Assembly: GCA_028866785.1 (NCBI GenBank)
Contig: JAGWHN010000014.1
Span: 1,300-20,785 of the forward strand
From: Microcaldota archaeon
GTDB taxonomy: Archaea; Micrarchaeota; Micrarchaeia; Micrarchaeales; CABMGC01
Length of the DNA stretch: 19,486 nt
Reading direction: 5' to 3'
Of the stretch, positions 6,835-13,765 are shown one piece after another. The translations under genes were made by a program, and so were the position numbers. Positions within the stretch are counted from its first letter, which is position 1, and each line of letters starts with the position of its first letter. The notes beneath the pieces were generated by a model. That model searched no databases. It was not told the origin of the DNA and worked only from the letters and a program-made list of their open reading frames with translations.

Positions 6835-7524
6835 TTAATATCGGAATACTTTTTTATTCAAAAGGTCTTTGTTTACATCTTCCATATCTTTTAAAGAATC
6901 TGTAGATTTCCAATAGGATTTAGCGAATTTAGTAGCGCCCAAAAGTTTGTTTCTAGCTAATTCTGGGAAGGTAGTATCCTCTATCTCACCCTTATCTGGT
7001 AGATACTTAAATATATCAGAATTCATTTTGTAAACTCCTGCATTTATCCAATAGTCGGGCAATACAGGTTTTTCAACAAAACTGGTTACGTAGTCACTCT
7101 TAACATTTACAATACCGTAAGTGCTCTGTAGAGGTACAAGAGCAAGTGAGGCAACATAATTATTTAACTTTAAATCAGTAATATCAATATTTGTGATAAC
7201 ATCACCATTTAATACCAAAAATTCGTGCTCGCCCTTCAAAAAATCTTTAACATTCTTAAGTGCACCGCCTTTACCCAAAGGTTCCTTTTCAACTATAACA
7301 TCTAGTTCCACGCCCAATTTACTGCTATCCTTTGCAAACTGTGCTATTTTTTCAGGTAAGTAAGAAGTTGTTACAATAAACGAATTCACACCATAAGGTT
7401 TTAGCCAAGATATTTGCCACTCCATTATTGGCTTCCCACCAACTTCTAAAAGAGGTTTTGGAGTCTTATCAGTAAGTGGGCGTAATCTTTTCCCAAATCC
7501 ACCCGCAAATATAACAGCTTTCAT
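6835..7524 (-). CDS. Sugar-1-phosphate nucleotidylyltransferase
   Basis: A 229-residue NTP_transferase-family enzyme, expected to join a sugar-1-phosphate to an NTP to give an NDP-sugar and pyrophosphate. Visible motifs: AGGFGKRLRPLT (7-18, nucleotide-binding G-x-G-x-R), TPKPLLEVGGKP (21-32), EKEPLGKGGAL (79-89), NGDV with metal-binding Asp108, and VEKP (150-153) followed by NAGVY. The length is that of single-domain mannose-1-phosphate guanylyltransferase-like or glucose-1-phosphate transferases, without a C-terminal hexapeptide domain; sugar and base are not determinable. The start ATG 7524 is chosen because a TATA-like box (minus strand AATATAAAG) is centred 26 bases upstream, implying a leaderless mRNA; upstream in-frame codons lie between box and start. 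It is AT-rich like the genes to its right and unlike the gat operon. Confidence 0.9.
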   Translation of the reverse strand: MKAVIFAGGFGKRLRPLTDKTPKPLLEVGGKPIMEWQISWLKPYGVNSFIVTTSYLPEKIAQFAKDSSKLGVELDVIVEKEPLGKGGALKNVKDFLKGEHEFLVLNGDVITNIDITDLKLNNYVASLALVPLQSTYGIVNVKSDYVTSFVEKPVLPDYWINAGVYKMNSDIFKYLPDKGEIEDTTFPELARNKLLGATKFAKSYWKSTDSLKDMEDVNKDLLNKKVFRY

Positions 7525-7545
7525 AAGAATAATTAGCAAAATAAT

Positions 7546-7554
7546 CTTTATATT
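7546..7554 (-). promoter_or_regulatory. TATA box for leaderless nucleotidylyltransferase gene
   Basis: Minus-strand AATATAAAG is centred about 26 bases upstream of ATG 7524, the standard archaeal spacing when transcription starts at the start codon. Confidence 0.55.
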
Positions 7555-7595
7555 ACCACCAGTAGTTAAAAGATAATATACAACTAATTAAGCAG

Positions 7596-7605
7596 ATATT
7601 TAAAG
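7596..7605 (+). promoter_or_regulatory. TATA box for radical SAM operon
   Basis: ATATTTAAAG centred near 7600 predicts transcription starting at about 7622-7627, immediately at or inside the hairpin that covers the radical SAM start codon. An A-run follows it. Confidence 0.5.
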
Positions 7606-7621
7606 AATAAAAAAAACACAT

Positions 7622-7637
7622 ATGCGGCTGACCGCAT
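7622..7637 (+). promoter_or_regulatory. GC-rich hairpin overlapping the radical SAM start codon
   Basis: ATGCGG-CTGA-CCGCAT is a perfect 6-base inverted repeat with a 4-base loop, very GC-rich in otherwise AT-rich DNA. Its 3' arm ends with the first two bases of the ATG at 7636. In the mRNA it would pair an upstream out-of-frame ATG (7622) with the real start region, so it could influence initiation; as DNA it could be a protein-binding site. Both are inference. Confidence 0.45.
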
Positions 7638-8562
7638 GGATGACACCCAAATTTTAGCACCAGTTATTAAAGCGAATTTACTTGACAGTTTTCTAGATAA
7701 ATTAGGGTTTATTTTAACGGGAGATCACTGTAATAGAAATTGTTTACACTGTCCAGCATACGGAGATAAAGAACCCATGCAAAATATACCCTTTAGTAAA
7801 TTAGAAGAAATAGTAAAAGAAATTGCAGAGGCATATGAAAAAGCAGGTAAAGAACCAAATAGGACTATTGCATCATGGAGAATAAACGATCCGTTAGATT
7901 ATTACAGTTTAGAACAAACCAAAAAGACCACTTACGATGTTGCAAAATTATGGAGAACACATTTCAAACAAGGATTGTATATAGTAACAAATGGGGCAGA
8001 AGGTAGAAGAACGGCCATAGAAACTCTAATCAATTTAGTCAAAGAACCAGATTTAGTTTCACAAATTAAACTTACTATAACACCATGTGATATTGCATGG
8101 GGAACAGAAAAATATCTAAAGGATATATTGAAAGACATAGAGATTATGTCCAAACTTTGGAATTTTAACTCTGAAAGAAAAGAGGATTTAGGTGGTCTAA
8201 AATTTAGAATAAATGTAAAAACCACCAAAGAAACCGAACAGATAGCAAAAAATTTTATTAAAAAAATACTAAGTGAGATAGGTTATGGTGAGATGGAAAT
8301 AATTGAATTAGTGCGAAATAAAAATAAAATTTCATTTAAACCCATATATGATTTAGGTGCATATAAAAAGGACAAAAGCCCATTGAAAGAGGCTTTAAGC
8401 ATAAGGGATATAGCAAATAAAAGATTTAAGCCAACTGAAGAACAAAGGAGCCGTTATCAATATGCCATATTTCCTAACGGATTGCTTAAATTAGTAGATA
8501 TGTACGCATTTTCAGTTCTACCAGTGTTAGACAATAACGGATTTGAATTAAAGCTTTTTTAG
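7636..8562 (+). CDS. Radical SAM domain protein of unknown substrate
   Basis: A 308-residue protein with the radical SAM [4Fe-4S] motif C32-NRN-C36-LH-C39 right after a first strand (GFILTGD). Such enzymes cleave S-adenosylmethionine to a 5'-deoxyadenosyl radical. A WRINDPLDYY segment sits where many members have the GGEP motif; further strands (LYIVTNG, IKLTITP, LKFRINVK) fit a partial TIM barrel. There is no second cysteine cluster (no SPASM or Twitch domain), so it probably carries a single cluster. I do not recognise the subfamily, so peptide, sugar and nucleotide substrates all remain open. It is first in an operon with a TMK-like kinase (11-base gap) and a glycosyltransferase. ATG 7636 has no clear ribosome-binding site and lies in a hairpin; base composition is AT-rich and unlike the flanks. 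Confidence 0.82.
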   Translation: MDDTQILAPVIKANLLDSFLDKLGFILTGDHCNRNCLHCPAYGDKEPMQNIPFSKLEEIVKEIAEAYEKAGKEPNRTIASWRINDPLDYYSLEQTKKTTYDVAKLWRTHFKQGLYIVTNGAEGRRTAIETLINLVKEPDLVSQIKLTITPCDIAWGTEKYLKDILKDIEIMSKLWNFNSERKEDLGGLKFRINVKTTKETEQIAKNFIKKILSEIGYGEMEIIELVRNKNKISFKPIYDLGAYKKDKSPLKEALSIRDIANKRFKPTEEQRSRYQYAIFPNGLLKLVDMYAFSVLPVLDNNGFELKLF

Positions 8563-8573
8563 ATGGTGAAAAA

Positions 8574-9188
8574 ATGATGATTGTAATAGAAGGAATTGAT
8601 GGTTCAGGAAAAAGTACCGCGTCTAAGGCACTTGCCAACAAATTAAATTTAACTTATTTACACCCTGCAGGAAATACAGATTTATTTAAAAAATTTAAGA
8701 ACGATATAGATAATAGTAAACAGGCCGTAATTCCAGGATTTATTTATTACTCAATGTTAAATCAAATAGCAATTAGATCAGTTAGAGATAAAATAAATAG
8801 CAAAAGAGAAACGGTAATTTTTGATAGATTTTTATATAGCGTTATTGCAGTACAAACAACTTTGGATAAATTATACAACAATAGTAAAAATGAAACAAAA
8901 TTAAACAAGTTCAAAAAAATAATTTTTGAAGAATTTCCAAAACCCAATGCCACAGTTTTTCTTTATGTTGAAATGAAAGAACGCATGAAAAGACTCCTTA
9001 GAAAAAATAATAAAGAAAATTTGTTATTTGACAAAAATACAAATTTTGCAATTAGTTTGCAATCGGAATTTAAAAATCTAGCCTTAGAATTAAAAAAATC
9101 CAAACTAAATATTTTAGAAATAGAAACTACAAATTTAGGAAGTAGGGAAGTGCTACAAAAAATTATGGACTTTTTAAGCGGATATTAA
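8574..9188 (+). CDS. Thymidylate kinase-like P-loop kinase
   Basis: A 204-residue P-loop kinase resembling dTMP kinase: Walker A GIDGSGKST (7-15), the DRF-x-x-S motif (84-89) after a hydrophobic strand, VFLYVEMKERMKRLLRKN (LID-like region) and a C-terminal ILEIET strand. In true dTMP kinase the second strand ends in a conserved R-E-P-G-G-T; here the place reads LHPAGNTDLF, so the acceptor-binding arginine is missing and the substrate may not be dTMP. It could phosphorylate another nucleotide or small molecule made by its operon partners. GGTGA lies 4 bases before ATG 8574 (7 before a second ATG at 8577). It sits between the radical SAM and glycosyltransferase genes. Codon use is strongly A/T-ending (TTA, AAA, AAT). 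Confidence 0.8.
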   Translation: MMIVIEGIDGSGKSTASKALANKLNLTYLHPAGNTDLFKKFKNDIDNSKQAVIPGFIYYSMLNQIAIRSVRDKINSKRETVIFDRFLYSVIAVQTTLDKLYNNSKNETKLNKFKKIIFEEFPKPNATVFLYVEMKERMKRLLRKNNKENLLFDKNTNFAISLQSEFKNLALELKKSKLNILEIETTNLGSREVLQKIMDFLSGY

Positions 9189-9214
9189 AAACTTAAATTT
9201 TTGGAGCGAATATT

Positions 9215-10303
9215 ATGAAAAATAGCTTGCTAAATAATAAAATATTTTTTGTATATAAAAAATATAAAAAGGGAGGATACTACATAAACAATGCTAAAAA
9301 GGCACTAAATAAATTAGGTTTGAAAATTAGGATAGTTGAAAACTTAAGTTTATTTGAAATAATTTTTTCAAAGAAAGGGACTATTTTTCATATACATTTT
9401 CCCGAAGAGATGTATAACTCCAACTCACAGCTATGGAGATTAATTAGGGCTTTTTGGACTATGCTCCAACTATTAATTATAAAAATTAAAGGTTCGGTTA
9501 TAGTTTGGACTTTACATGATACAGTACCGCACGAACCTTTTAATACCTCTAAAATTGATATTTTTATTAGAAAAATATTGTCCAGATTCGCTCGATTAGT
9601 TTTTATTCATAGTATCTATTCCGGAAGAGAACTACACAGATATTATAATAAAAAAGTAAATTCTATTTTAGTACCGCATGGAAATTATATAAATTTTTGG
9701 GGGAACTCAAAAATTAGTAGAACATTTGCAAGAAATAAATTAGGTGTAAAAAAAGGGGCTTTTGTGTATTTATTTTTTGGAAGGATAAGACAATACAAGG
9801 GAGTAGATAATTTAATAAAAGCATTTAAAAAAATGGAGGAACCTAATCTTAATTTAATAATTGCAGGAGTGCCAGCAGGTAGTAATTGGGACATCAAACA
9901 GAATAAAAAAAATATTTTAGATTTTATATCTAACGATGAGAGAATTTTACCACATCTTAAGTGGATAGAAAAAAGGGACGTTTCTACTTATTTTAATGCT
10001 GCAGACGTAGTAGTTCTTCCCTTTGAAAGAATAACAAATTCAGGTTCTTTAATAACGGCAATTTCATTTGGAAAACCATTCGTAATACCAAATAAAAAGA
10101 CTCTTTTAGAGCTAGTTAATAAAAATGGTGGGATAATATACGATCCAAAAAATAGTAATGGATTAGAAAAGGCAATTAAAAAAATTAGAAGGAAAAATCT
10201 TGGAAGAATGTCAAAAGAAAATTATAGAATTGCGATTGCAATGTCATGGAAAAAATTTGCAGAAAAAACAATAGAAGGTTACAAAAGTATCAATAAGGTT
10301 TGA
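9215..10303 (+). CDS. Glycosyltransferase, GT-B fold (GT4-like)
   Basis: A 362-residue GT-B glycosyltransferase. The N-terminal half contains IFHIHFPEE and VIVWTLHDTVPHE, typical of acceptor-domain loops, then FIHSIYSGRELHRYY and ILVPHGNYINF. The C-terminal half begins FGRIRQYKGVDNLIKAF, the usual opening of the donor domain, followed by LNLIIAGVP, YFNAADVVVLPF and NSGSLITAISFGKPFVIP, which takes the position of the E-X7-E segment (its first acidic residue is not obvious here; Glu in FERITNSGS is the nearest). It should transfer a sugar from a nucleotide donor, probably at the inner face of the membrane or in the cytoplasm; there is no signal peptide. GGAGCGA is 5 bases before ATG 9215. It follows the TMK-like kinase by 26 bases and ends 8 bases before the convergent Nudix gene. 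Confidence 0.88.
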   Translation: MKNSLLNNKIFFVYKKYKKGGYYINNAKKALNKLGLKIRIVENLSLFEIIFSKKGTIFHIHFPEEMYNSNSQLWRLIRAFWTMLQLLIIKIKGSVIVWTLHDTVPHEPFNTSKIDIFIRKILSRFARLVFIHSIYSGRELHRYYNKKVNSILVPHGNYINFWGNSKISRTFARNKLGVKKGAFVYLFFGRIRQYKGVDNLIKAFKKMEEPNLNLIIAGVPAGSNWDIKQNKKNILDFISNDERILPHLKWIEKRDVSTYFNAADVVVLPFERITNSGSLITAISFGKPFVIPNKKTLLELVNKNGGIIYDPKNSNGLEKAIKKIRRKNLGRMSKENYRIAIAMSWKKFAEKTIEGYKSINKV

Positions 10304-10311
10304 AGTGACCC

Positions 10312-10878
10312 TTACGTCTTATTTAGAAGGCATATAAAGTACTCTGCACTGCCAACTGCATAAAAGAAAAATTTTGAAGGGAAATCAACTCGAGAAATAA
10401 TTTGAATTTCAGTAGGTTTAATTTTCATTTTATTAAATGCACGATTCAAAAATAATTTTTTGTTTATTAAAAATAACGCTTCAGTTTCTGAGGAGGGTTT
10501 AGGAAGCTTAGTTAGATTTCCTAGATAAACATGTACAAAAATTATCTTACCTTTCATAATCTTTCTATATACAAATAGCGGCTTAATTGAAGTAGTGATA
10601 TTGACTTTCTTATCTGTTTTGGAGATAAGGTCTATGAAGGTAGTTTGGCTGCTACTAATTATCTTTGGAGAACAATTTATTTCTTCTTTGCATTCTCTAA
10701 GTGCTGCGTTCAAAAATGATTCTTTAGGTTCAAGTTTACCACCAACACCAGCGTAGGGCAGAGAGTATACCCCATTCCTTTTACTCCATTCTTTCTTTGG
10801 CCTAATTATCCAGACCAACTTATTTGAATAGGACAATATAAGTTCAGAGCATAGTTTTTCTTTATTCACATTATCCAT
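10312..10878 (-). CDS. Nudix-family hydrolase
   Basis: A 188-residue protein with a near-perfect Nudix box: G47-X5-E53-X7-R61-E62-X2-E65-E66-I, where the usual G before the final hydrophobic residue is Asn68. Preceding GVYSLPYAGVGGKLEP fits the family's substrate-binding strand. Nudix enzymes hydrolyse nucleoside diphosphates linked to another group, such as NDP-sugars or modified dNTPs, using Mg2+; the specificity cannot be read. The region after about residue 110 is longer than a minimal Nudix domain and unassigned. The gene is convergent with the glycosyltransferase and lies at the right edge of the AT-rich block. ATG 10878 has no ribosome-binding site, but AT-rich boxes (minus strand 10893-10906) about 20-24 bases upstream suggest a leaderless transcript. 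Confidence 0.85.
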   Translation of the reverse strand: MDNVNKEKLCSELILSYSNKLVWIIRPKKEWSKRNGVYSLPYAGVGGKLEPKESFLNAALRECKEEINCSPKIISSSQTTFIDLISKTDKKVNITTSIKPLFVYRKIMKGKIIFVHVYLGNLTKLPKPSSETEALFLINKKLFLNRAFNKMKIKPTEIQIISRVDFPSKFFFYAVGSAEYFICLLNKT

Positions 10879-10892
10879 ATAGTATTATGAGA

Positions 10893-10906
10893 TATTTAAA
10901 TTTAAG
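10893..10906 (-). promoter_or_regulatory. TATA-like box for Nudix gene
   Basis: Minus-strand CTTAAATTTAAATA lies about 15-28 bases upstream of ATG 10878, suitable for a leaderless start. Confidence 0.45.
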
Positions 10907-10957
10907 AAACCTTTGAAAGATCTAAAATTTACCCCATAATTGATAAAGTCTGAAAGT

Positions 10958-10966
10958 GATATAAAT
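10958..10966 (+). promoter_or_regulatory. TATA-like box for parvulin gene
   Basis: GATATAAAT centred near 10962 predicts transcription starting about 10988, within a few bases of ATG 10993. Confidence 0.45.
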
Positions 10967-10992
10967 CTAAGTTTTATTAAATATCTGATCAT

Positions 10993-11268
10993 ATGGCAAA
11001 CAAGATACGATGCTCGCACATACTGGTGGAGAAGCTCTCGGTCGCTGAGGAGATACTAAAGAAGCTCAAGGCTGGAGGGAACTTCTCGGCGCTTGCTGAG
11101 CAGTACTCAATTGATGGCTCAAGAAGGAGGGGAGGAGACCTCGGCGAATTCGGAAGGGGAATGATGGTCAAGCCATTTGAGGAAGCCGCATTCAAGCTTG
11201 AGAAGGACCAGATCTCCGAGATCGTGAAGACGCAGTTCGGGTACCACATAATAAAGAGGACCGCTTAA
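10993..11268 (+). CDS. Parvulin-type peptidyl-prolyl isomerase (single domain)
   Basis: A 91-residue stand-alone parvulin (PpiC/rotamase domain), which speeds cis/trans isomerisation of peptide bonds before proline. Typical elements in order: IRCSHILVEK (5-14), EILKKLKAGGNFSALAEQYS (20-39), GGDLGEFGRGMMVKPFEEAA (47-66, active-site Met and Phe) and TQFGYHIIK (80-88, active-site His). There is no signal peptide or extra domain, so it is cytoplasmic, like the minimal parvulins (about 90-100 residues) known in some archaea and in E. coli PpiC. It has its own promoter, is just outside the AT-rich block by composition, and ends in a 4-base convergent overlap with the malic enzyme gene. Confidence 0.92.
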   Translation: MANKIRCSHILVEKLSVAEEILKKLKAGGNFSALAEQYSIDGSRRRGGDLGEFGRGMMVKPFEEAAFKLEKDQISEIVKTQFGYHIIKRTA

Positions 11269-12530
11269 TCCTTGCCGATTCTCTTCTCGTTCTTCATTAC
11301 TTCCTTTATTTTTCTCACGGTTTCTTTCTTTACTTCGTTTGGATCGAGCTTGACCCTTGCCATTCCGGTTTCCATCGCCGCCTCTGCCACGGCCACGGCA
11401 ACGCTTGCGGTGACCTTTATCGCAAGCTTCTTGTCAAGCATGTTTGGCACAATGTAATCCACCGAGAGCTTGCTTCCCACGCTCTTTGCGATTGCCTTTG
11501 ATGCGGCAATTAGTATCTCGTTGTTGACCTTTCTTGCATGGGTTTCAAGGAGCCCCCGCATTATCCCAGGGAATGCAAGAAGGTTGTTTATCTGGTTTGG
11601 AAGCTCGCTGCTGCCTGTCCCGATTATGAATGCGCCATAGGACTTGCCCTCTTCATATCCGATTTCCGGAACTGGATTTGTGAGCGCGAATATTATCGGC
11701 TTTGGATTCATCTTTGCGACGAGCTCCTTTCCGAAATGCCCCTTGCCCGCAAGGCCGATCAGGATATCGGTGCCGGAGATTATGTCCTCGAGGCCCCCTT
11801 TGAATTTCTCAGGGTTTGACTTTTGGGCCATCTCTCTCTTCACGTCCGTGAGATCCTCCCTGCCCTCGTAAATCAGGCCTTTTGAATCGAGAACGTAAAT
11901 TTTCTTAACGCCGATGCTGCTAAGCAGCCTGACCGCACCGACACCCGCAGAGCCTGAGCCGTTTATCACGATCTTTACCTCCTTGAGCTTCTTTCCCGCA
12001 AGTTTTAGTGCATTGAACATTCCCGCAAGGATGACAGTTGCAGTCCCCTGCTGGTCGTCATGGAAAACGGGAATATTAAGGGTCTCTGAGAGTTTGTCAA
12101 CGATGTTGAAGCTCTTTGGTGAGGCAATATCCTCAATGTTTATTCCCCCGAATGTCGGCTCTATTTGCTGGACGAATTTTATTATTTCGGCCTCCCCCTT
12201 CTCCCTTATTGCAAGCGGAACTGCGTCGACTCCGCCGAATCTCTTGAAGAGCACCGCCTTGCCCTCCATGACCGGAAGACCCGCCTCGGGCCCGATGTCG
12301 CCGAGCCCTAGGATCCTTGTTCCATCGGTGACTATCGCAATCGTGTTTGCCTTTGAGGTGTAATCATAAGCCTTGAGCCAGTCATGCTTTATCTCGATGC
12401 AGGGATATGCGACTCCAGGGGTATAGTAAGTCGAGAGGTCCTCCTGCGTCTGAAGCGGGACCTTGCTTGCCGTCTCTATCTTTCCCCTGTGCTTCTTGTG
12501 AAGTGCCAAAACTTTTTCCTTGTCAGCCAT
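11265..12530 (-). CDS. NAD(P)-dependent malic enzyme (oxaloacetate-decarboxylating)
   Basis: A 421-residue malic enzyme of the short prokaryotic type, converting malate to pyruvate and CO2 with reduction of NAD(P). Marks: YYTPGVAYP (35-43, catalytic Tyr36), VMEGKAVLFK (87-96, catalytic Lys91), NIEDIASP (131-138) and HDDQQGTA (157-164) metal-binding acids, and the Rossmann motif GSGSAGVG (191-198). The C-terminal IIGTGSSELPNQINNLLAFPG region is diagnostic (its last part reads LPNQINNLLAFPG). NAD versus NADP preference is not readable with confidence. There is no phosphotransacetylase fusion as in MaeB. AGGT lies 6 bases before ATG 12530. It is divergent from the pyruvate-dehydrogenase operon, so its product pyruvate could feed that complex directly. 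Confidence 0.95.
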   Translation of the reverse strand: MADKEKVLALHKKHRGKIETASKVPLQTQEDLSTYYTPGVAYPCIEIKHDWLKAYDYTSKANTIAIVTDGTRILGLGDIGPEAGLPVMEGKAVLFKRFGGVDAVPLAIREKGEAEIIKFVQQIEPTFGGINIEDIASPKSFNIVDKLSETLNIPVFHDDQQGTATVILAGMFNALKLAGKKLKEVKIVINGSGSAGVGAVRLLSSIGVKKIYVLDSKGLIYEGREDLTDVKREMAQKSNPEKFKGGLEDIISGTDILIGLAGKGHFGKELVAKMNPKPIIFALTNPVPEIGYEEGKSYGAFIIGTGSSELPNQINNLLAFPGIMRGLLETHARKVNNEILIAASKAIAKSVGSKLSVDYIVPNMLDKKLAIKVTASVAVAVAEAAMETGMARVKLDPNEVKKETVRKIKEVMKNEKRIGKD

Positions 12531-12572
12531 AGTAATACCTGAAAAATAGCGAATTAAGGATTGTGGGGCAAA

Positions 12573-12581
12573 CTATTTATG
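12573..12581 (-). promoter_or_regulatory. TATA-like box for malic enzyme gene
   Basis: Minus-strand CATAAATAG, centred near 12577, predicts transcription from about 12551 and a leader of about 20 bases carrying AGGT before ATG 12530. Confidence 0.5.
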
Positions 12582-12615
12582 AATTTGCAAGCGCCAAAGA
12601 GACCTTCCGCCCAAG

Positions 12616-12650
12616 TTTACGTAAATAGATGGAAGTGTAATTAATAAATA
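12616..12650 (+). promoter_or_regulatory. Promoter of the 2-oxoacid dehydrogenase operon with palindrome
   Basis: TTTACGTAAA (12616-12625) is a perfect 10-base palindrome lying about 13 bases before the TATA-like TAATTAATAAATA (12638-12650), which predicts a start near 12671. The core TACGTAA recurs at 12668-12674, next to the predicted start site and the first codons. The pair may be operators of an unidentified regulator; this is inference. Confidence 0.45.
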
Positions 12651-12675
12651 GTATTAGATTGAAGCTATACGTAAG

Positions 12676-13761
12676 GTGTTTTTGTTGCTTAAGCGAGTCT
12701 ACGAAGGTACAATAGATTACCTTCAGGTGCTCGATGAGAACGGGACAGTTGACGCCTCTCTTTTTCCAAAGGACCTTGACGATTCGAAGATAGTGGAGAT
12801 GTACAAATGGATGTCATTTGCAAGGTCTCTTGACGCAAAGACACTCAGCCTGCAAAGGCAGGGAAGGGCGGTGACCTACGCCCCGTTAATAGGGGAGGAG
12901 GCAACGCAGATAGGGAGCGCGATGGCGATGAGGCCTGCGGACCTTTTCGTTCCGAACTTCAGGCAGCATGGAGTATTTCTAGTTAGGGGCTTCCCCCTTG
13001 AGCTCTTTTTCATATATTGGAGGGGCTTTGAAGAGGGAGGAAAGATGCCGGAAGGGTTTGACGGCTTTGAGGTCATAGTTCCCGTCGCGACGCAGATACC
13101 GCACGCTGCGGGAATCGCATTCGCGCAAAAGTACAACAAAAAGGACGCGGCTGTTCTGGGATACGTGGGCGATGGAGGCACCTCTGAGGGAGACTTTTAT
13201 GAGGGACTCAACTTCGCGGGCGTGATGAAGTTGCCGCTTGTAACGATAATCGAAAATAACCAGTGGGCAATCTCAGTTCCGAGAAAAAACCAAACCGCTG
13301 CAGAGACGCTTGCGCAGAAGGGGTTCAGCGCAGGAATGAAATCAATCCAAGTTGACGGAAATGATGTGATAGCGGTTTACAAGGCGGTTAGCGAGGCGAT
13401 TGCAAACGCAAAGAGTGGCCCGACGCTAATTGAGTGCGTCACATACAGGATGAGCATGCACACAACCGCCGACGACCCAACAAAGTACAGGACGAGCGAC
13501 GAGGTTGAATTCTGGGCAAAGAGGGACCCTATTCTCAGGGTTAGAAGATACCTAAACGCAAAGAGCCTCTGGAATGACGACCTCGAAAAGAAGATGGAGG
13601 AGGAGCACCTAAAGGCAATTGATGCGGCGGTTGAGAAGGCAGAGGAGTTCAAGCCAGATCCGAAGGTGATCTTTGAGCACATCTACAGCTACATGCCTCC
13701 AACGCTAAAGGAGGAGTATGATGATGCAGTGAAGAATGATTTCTGGCAGGGAAATTTGTGA
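12676..13761 (+). CDS. pdhA: 2-oxoacid (pyruvate) dehydrogenase E1 alpha subunit
   Basis: A 361-residue E1 alpha subunit; with E1 beta it decarboxylates a 2-oxoacid using thiamine diphosphate (TPP) and passes the acyl group to E2 lipoyl. The TPP/Mg motif begins GDGGTSEGDFYEG (165-177) and ends ENN (193-195). LSLQRQGRAVTYAPLIGEEA (57-76) and HTTADDPTKYR near residue 270 closely follow PdhA of Gram-positive bacteria, so pyruvate is the likeliest substrate, though branched-chain oxoacids are possible. The start is uncertain: GTG 12676 is given, but AAGGTG at 12673-12678 would be a good ribosome-binding site for TTG 12685. The gene opens an operon E1alpha-E1beta-E2-E3-hydrolase and its TGA lies in the ribosome-binding site of E1 beta. 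Confidence 0.93.
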   Translation: MFLLLKRVYEGTIDYLQVLDENGTVDASLFPKDLDDSKIVEMYKWMSFARSLDAKTLSLQRQGRAVTYAPLIGEEATQIGSAMAMRPADLFVPNFRQHGVFLVRGFPLELFFIYWRGFEEGGKMPEGFDGFEVIVPVATQIPHAAGIAFAQKYNKKDAAVLGYVGDGGTSEGDFYEGLNFAGVMKLPLVTIIENNQWAISVPRKNQTAAETLAQKGFSAGMKSIQVDGNDVIAVYKAVSEAIANAKSGPTLIECVTYRMSMHTTADDPTKYRTSDEVEFWAKRDPILRVRRYLNAKSLWNDDLEKKMEEEHLKAIDAAVEKAEEFKPDPKVIFEHIYSYMPPTLKEEYDDAVKNDFWQGNL

Positions 13762-13765
13762 TTAT

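Noticed and set aside
6801..10888. AGTATTAT at 6801-6808 and 10881-10888 as possible attachment-site repeats flanking the AT-rich block
   Set aside because: Only 8 bases of AT-rich sequence, expected by chance; no integrase, transposase or tRNA gene at either edge.
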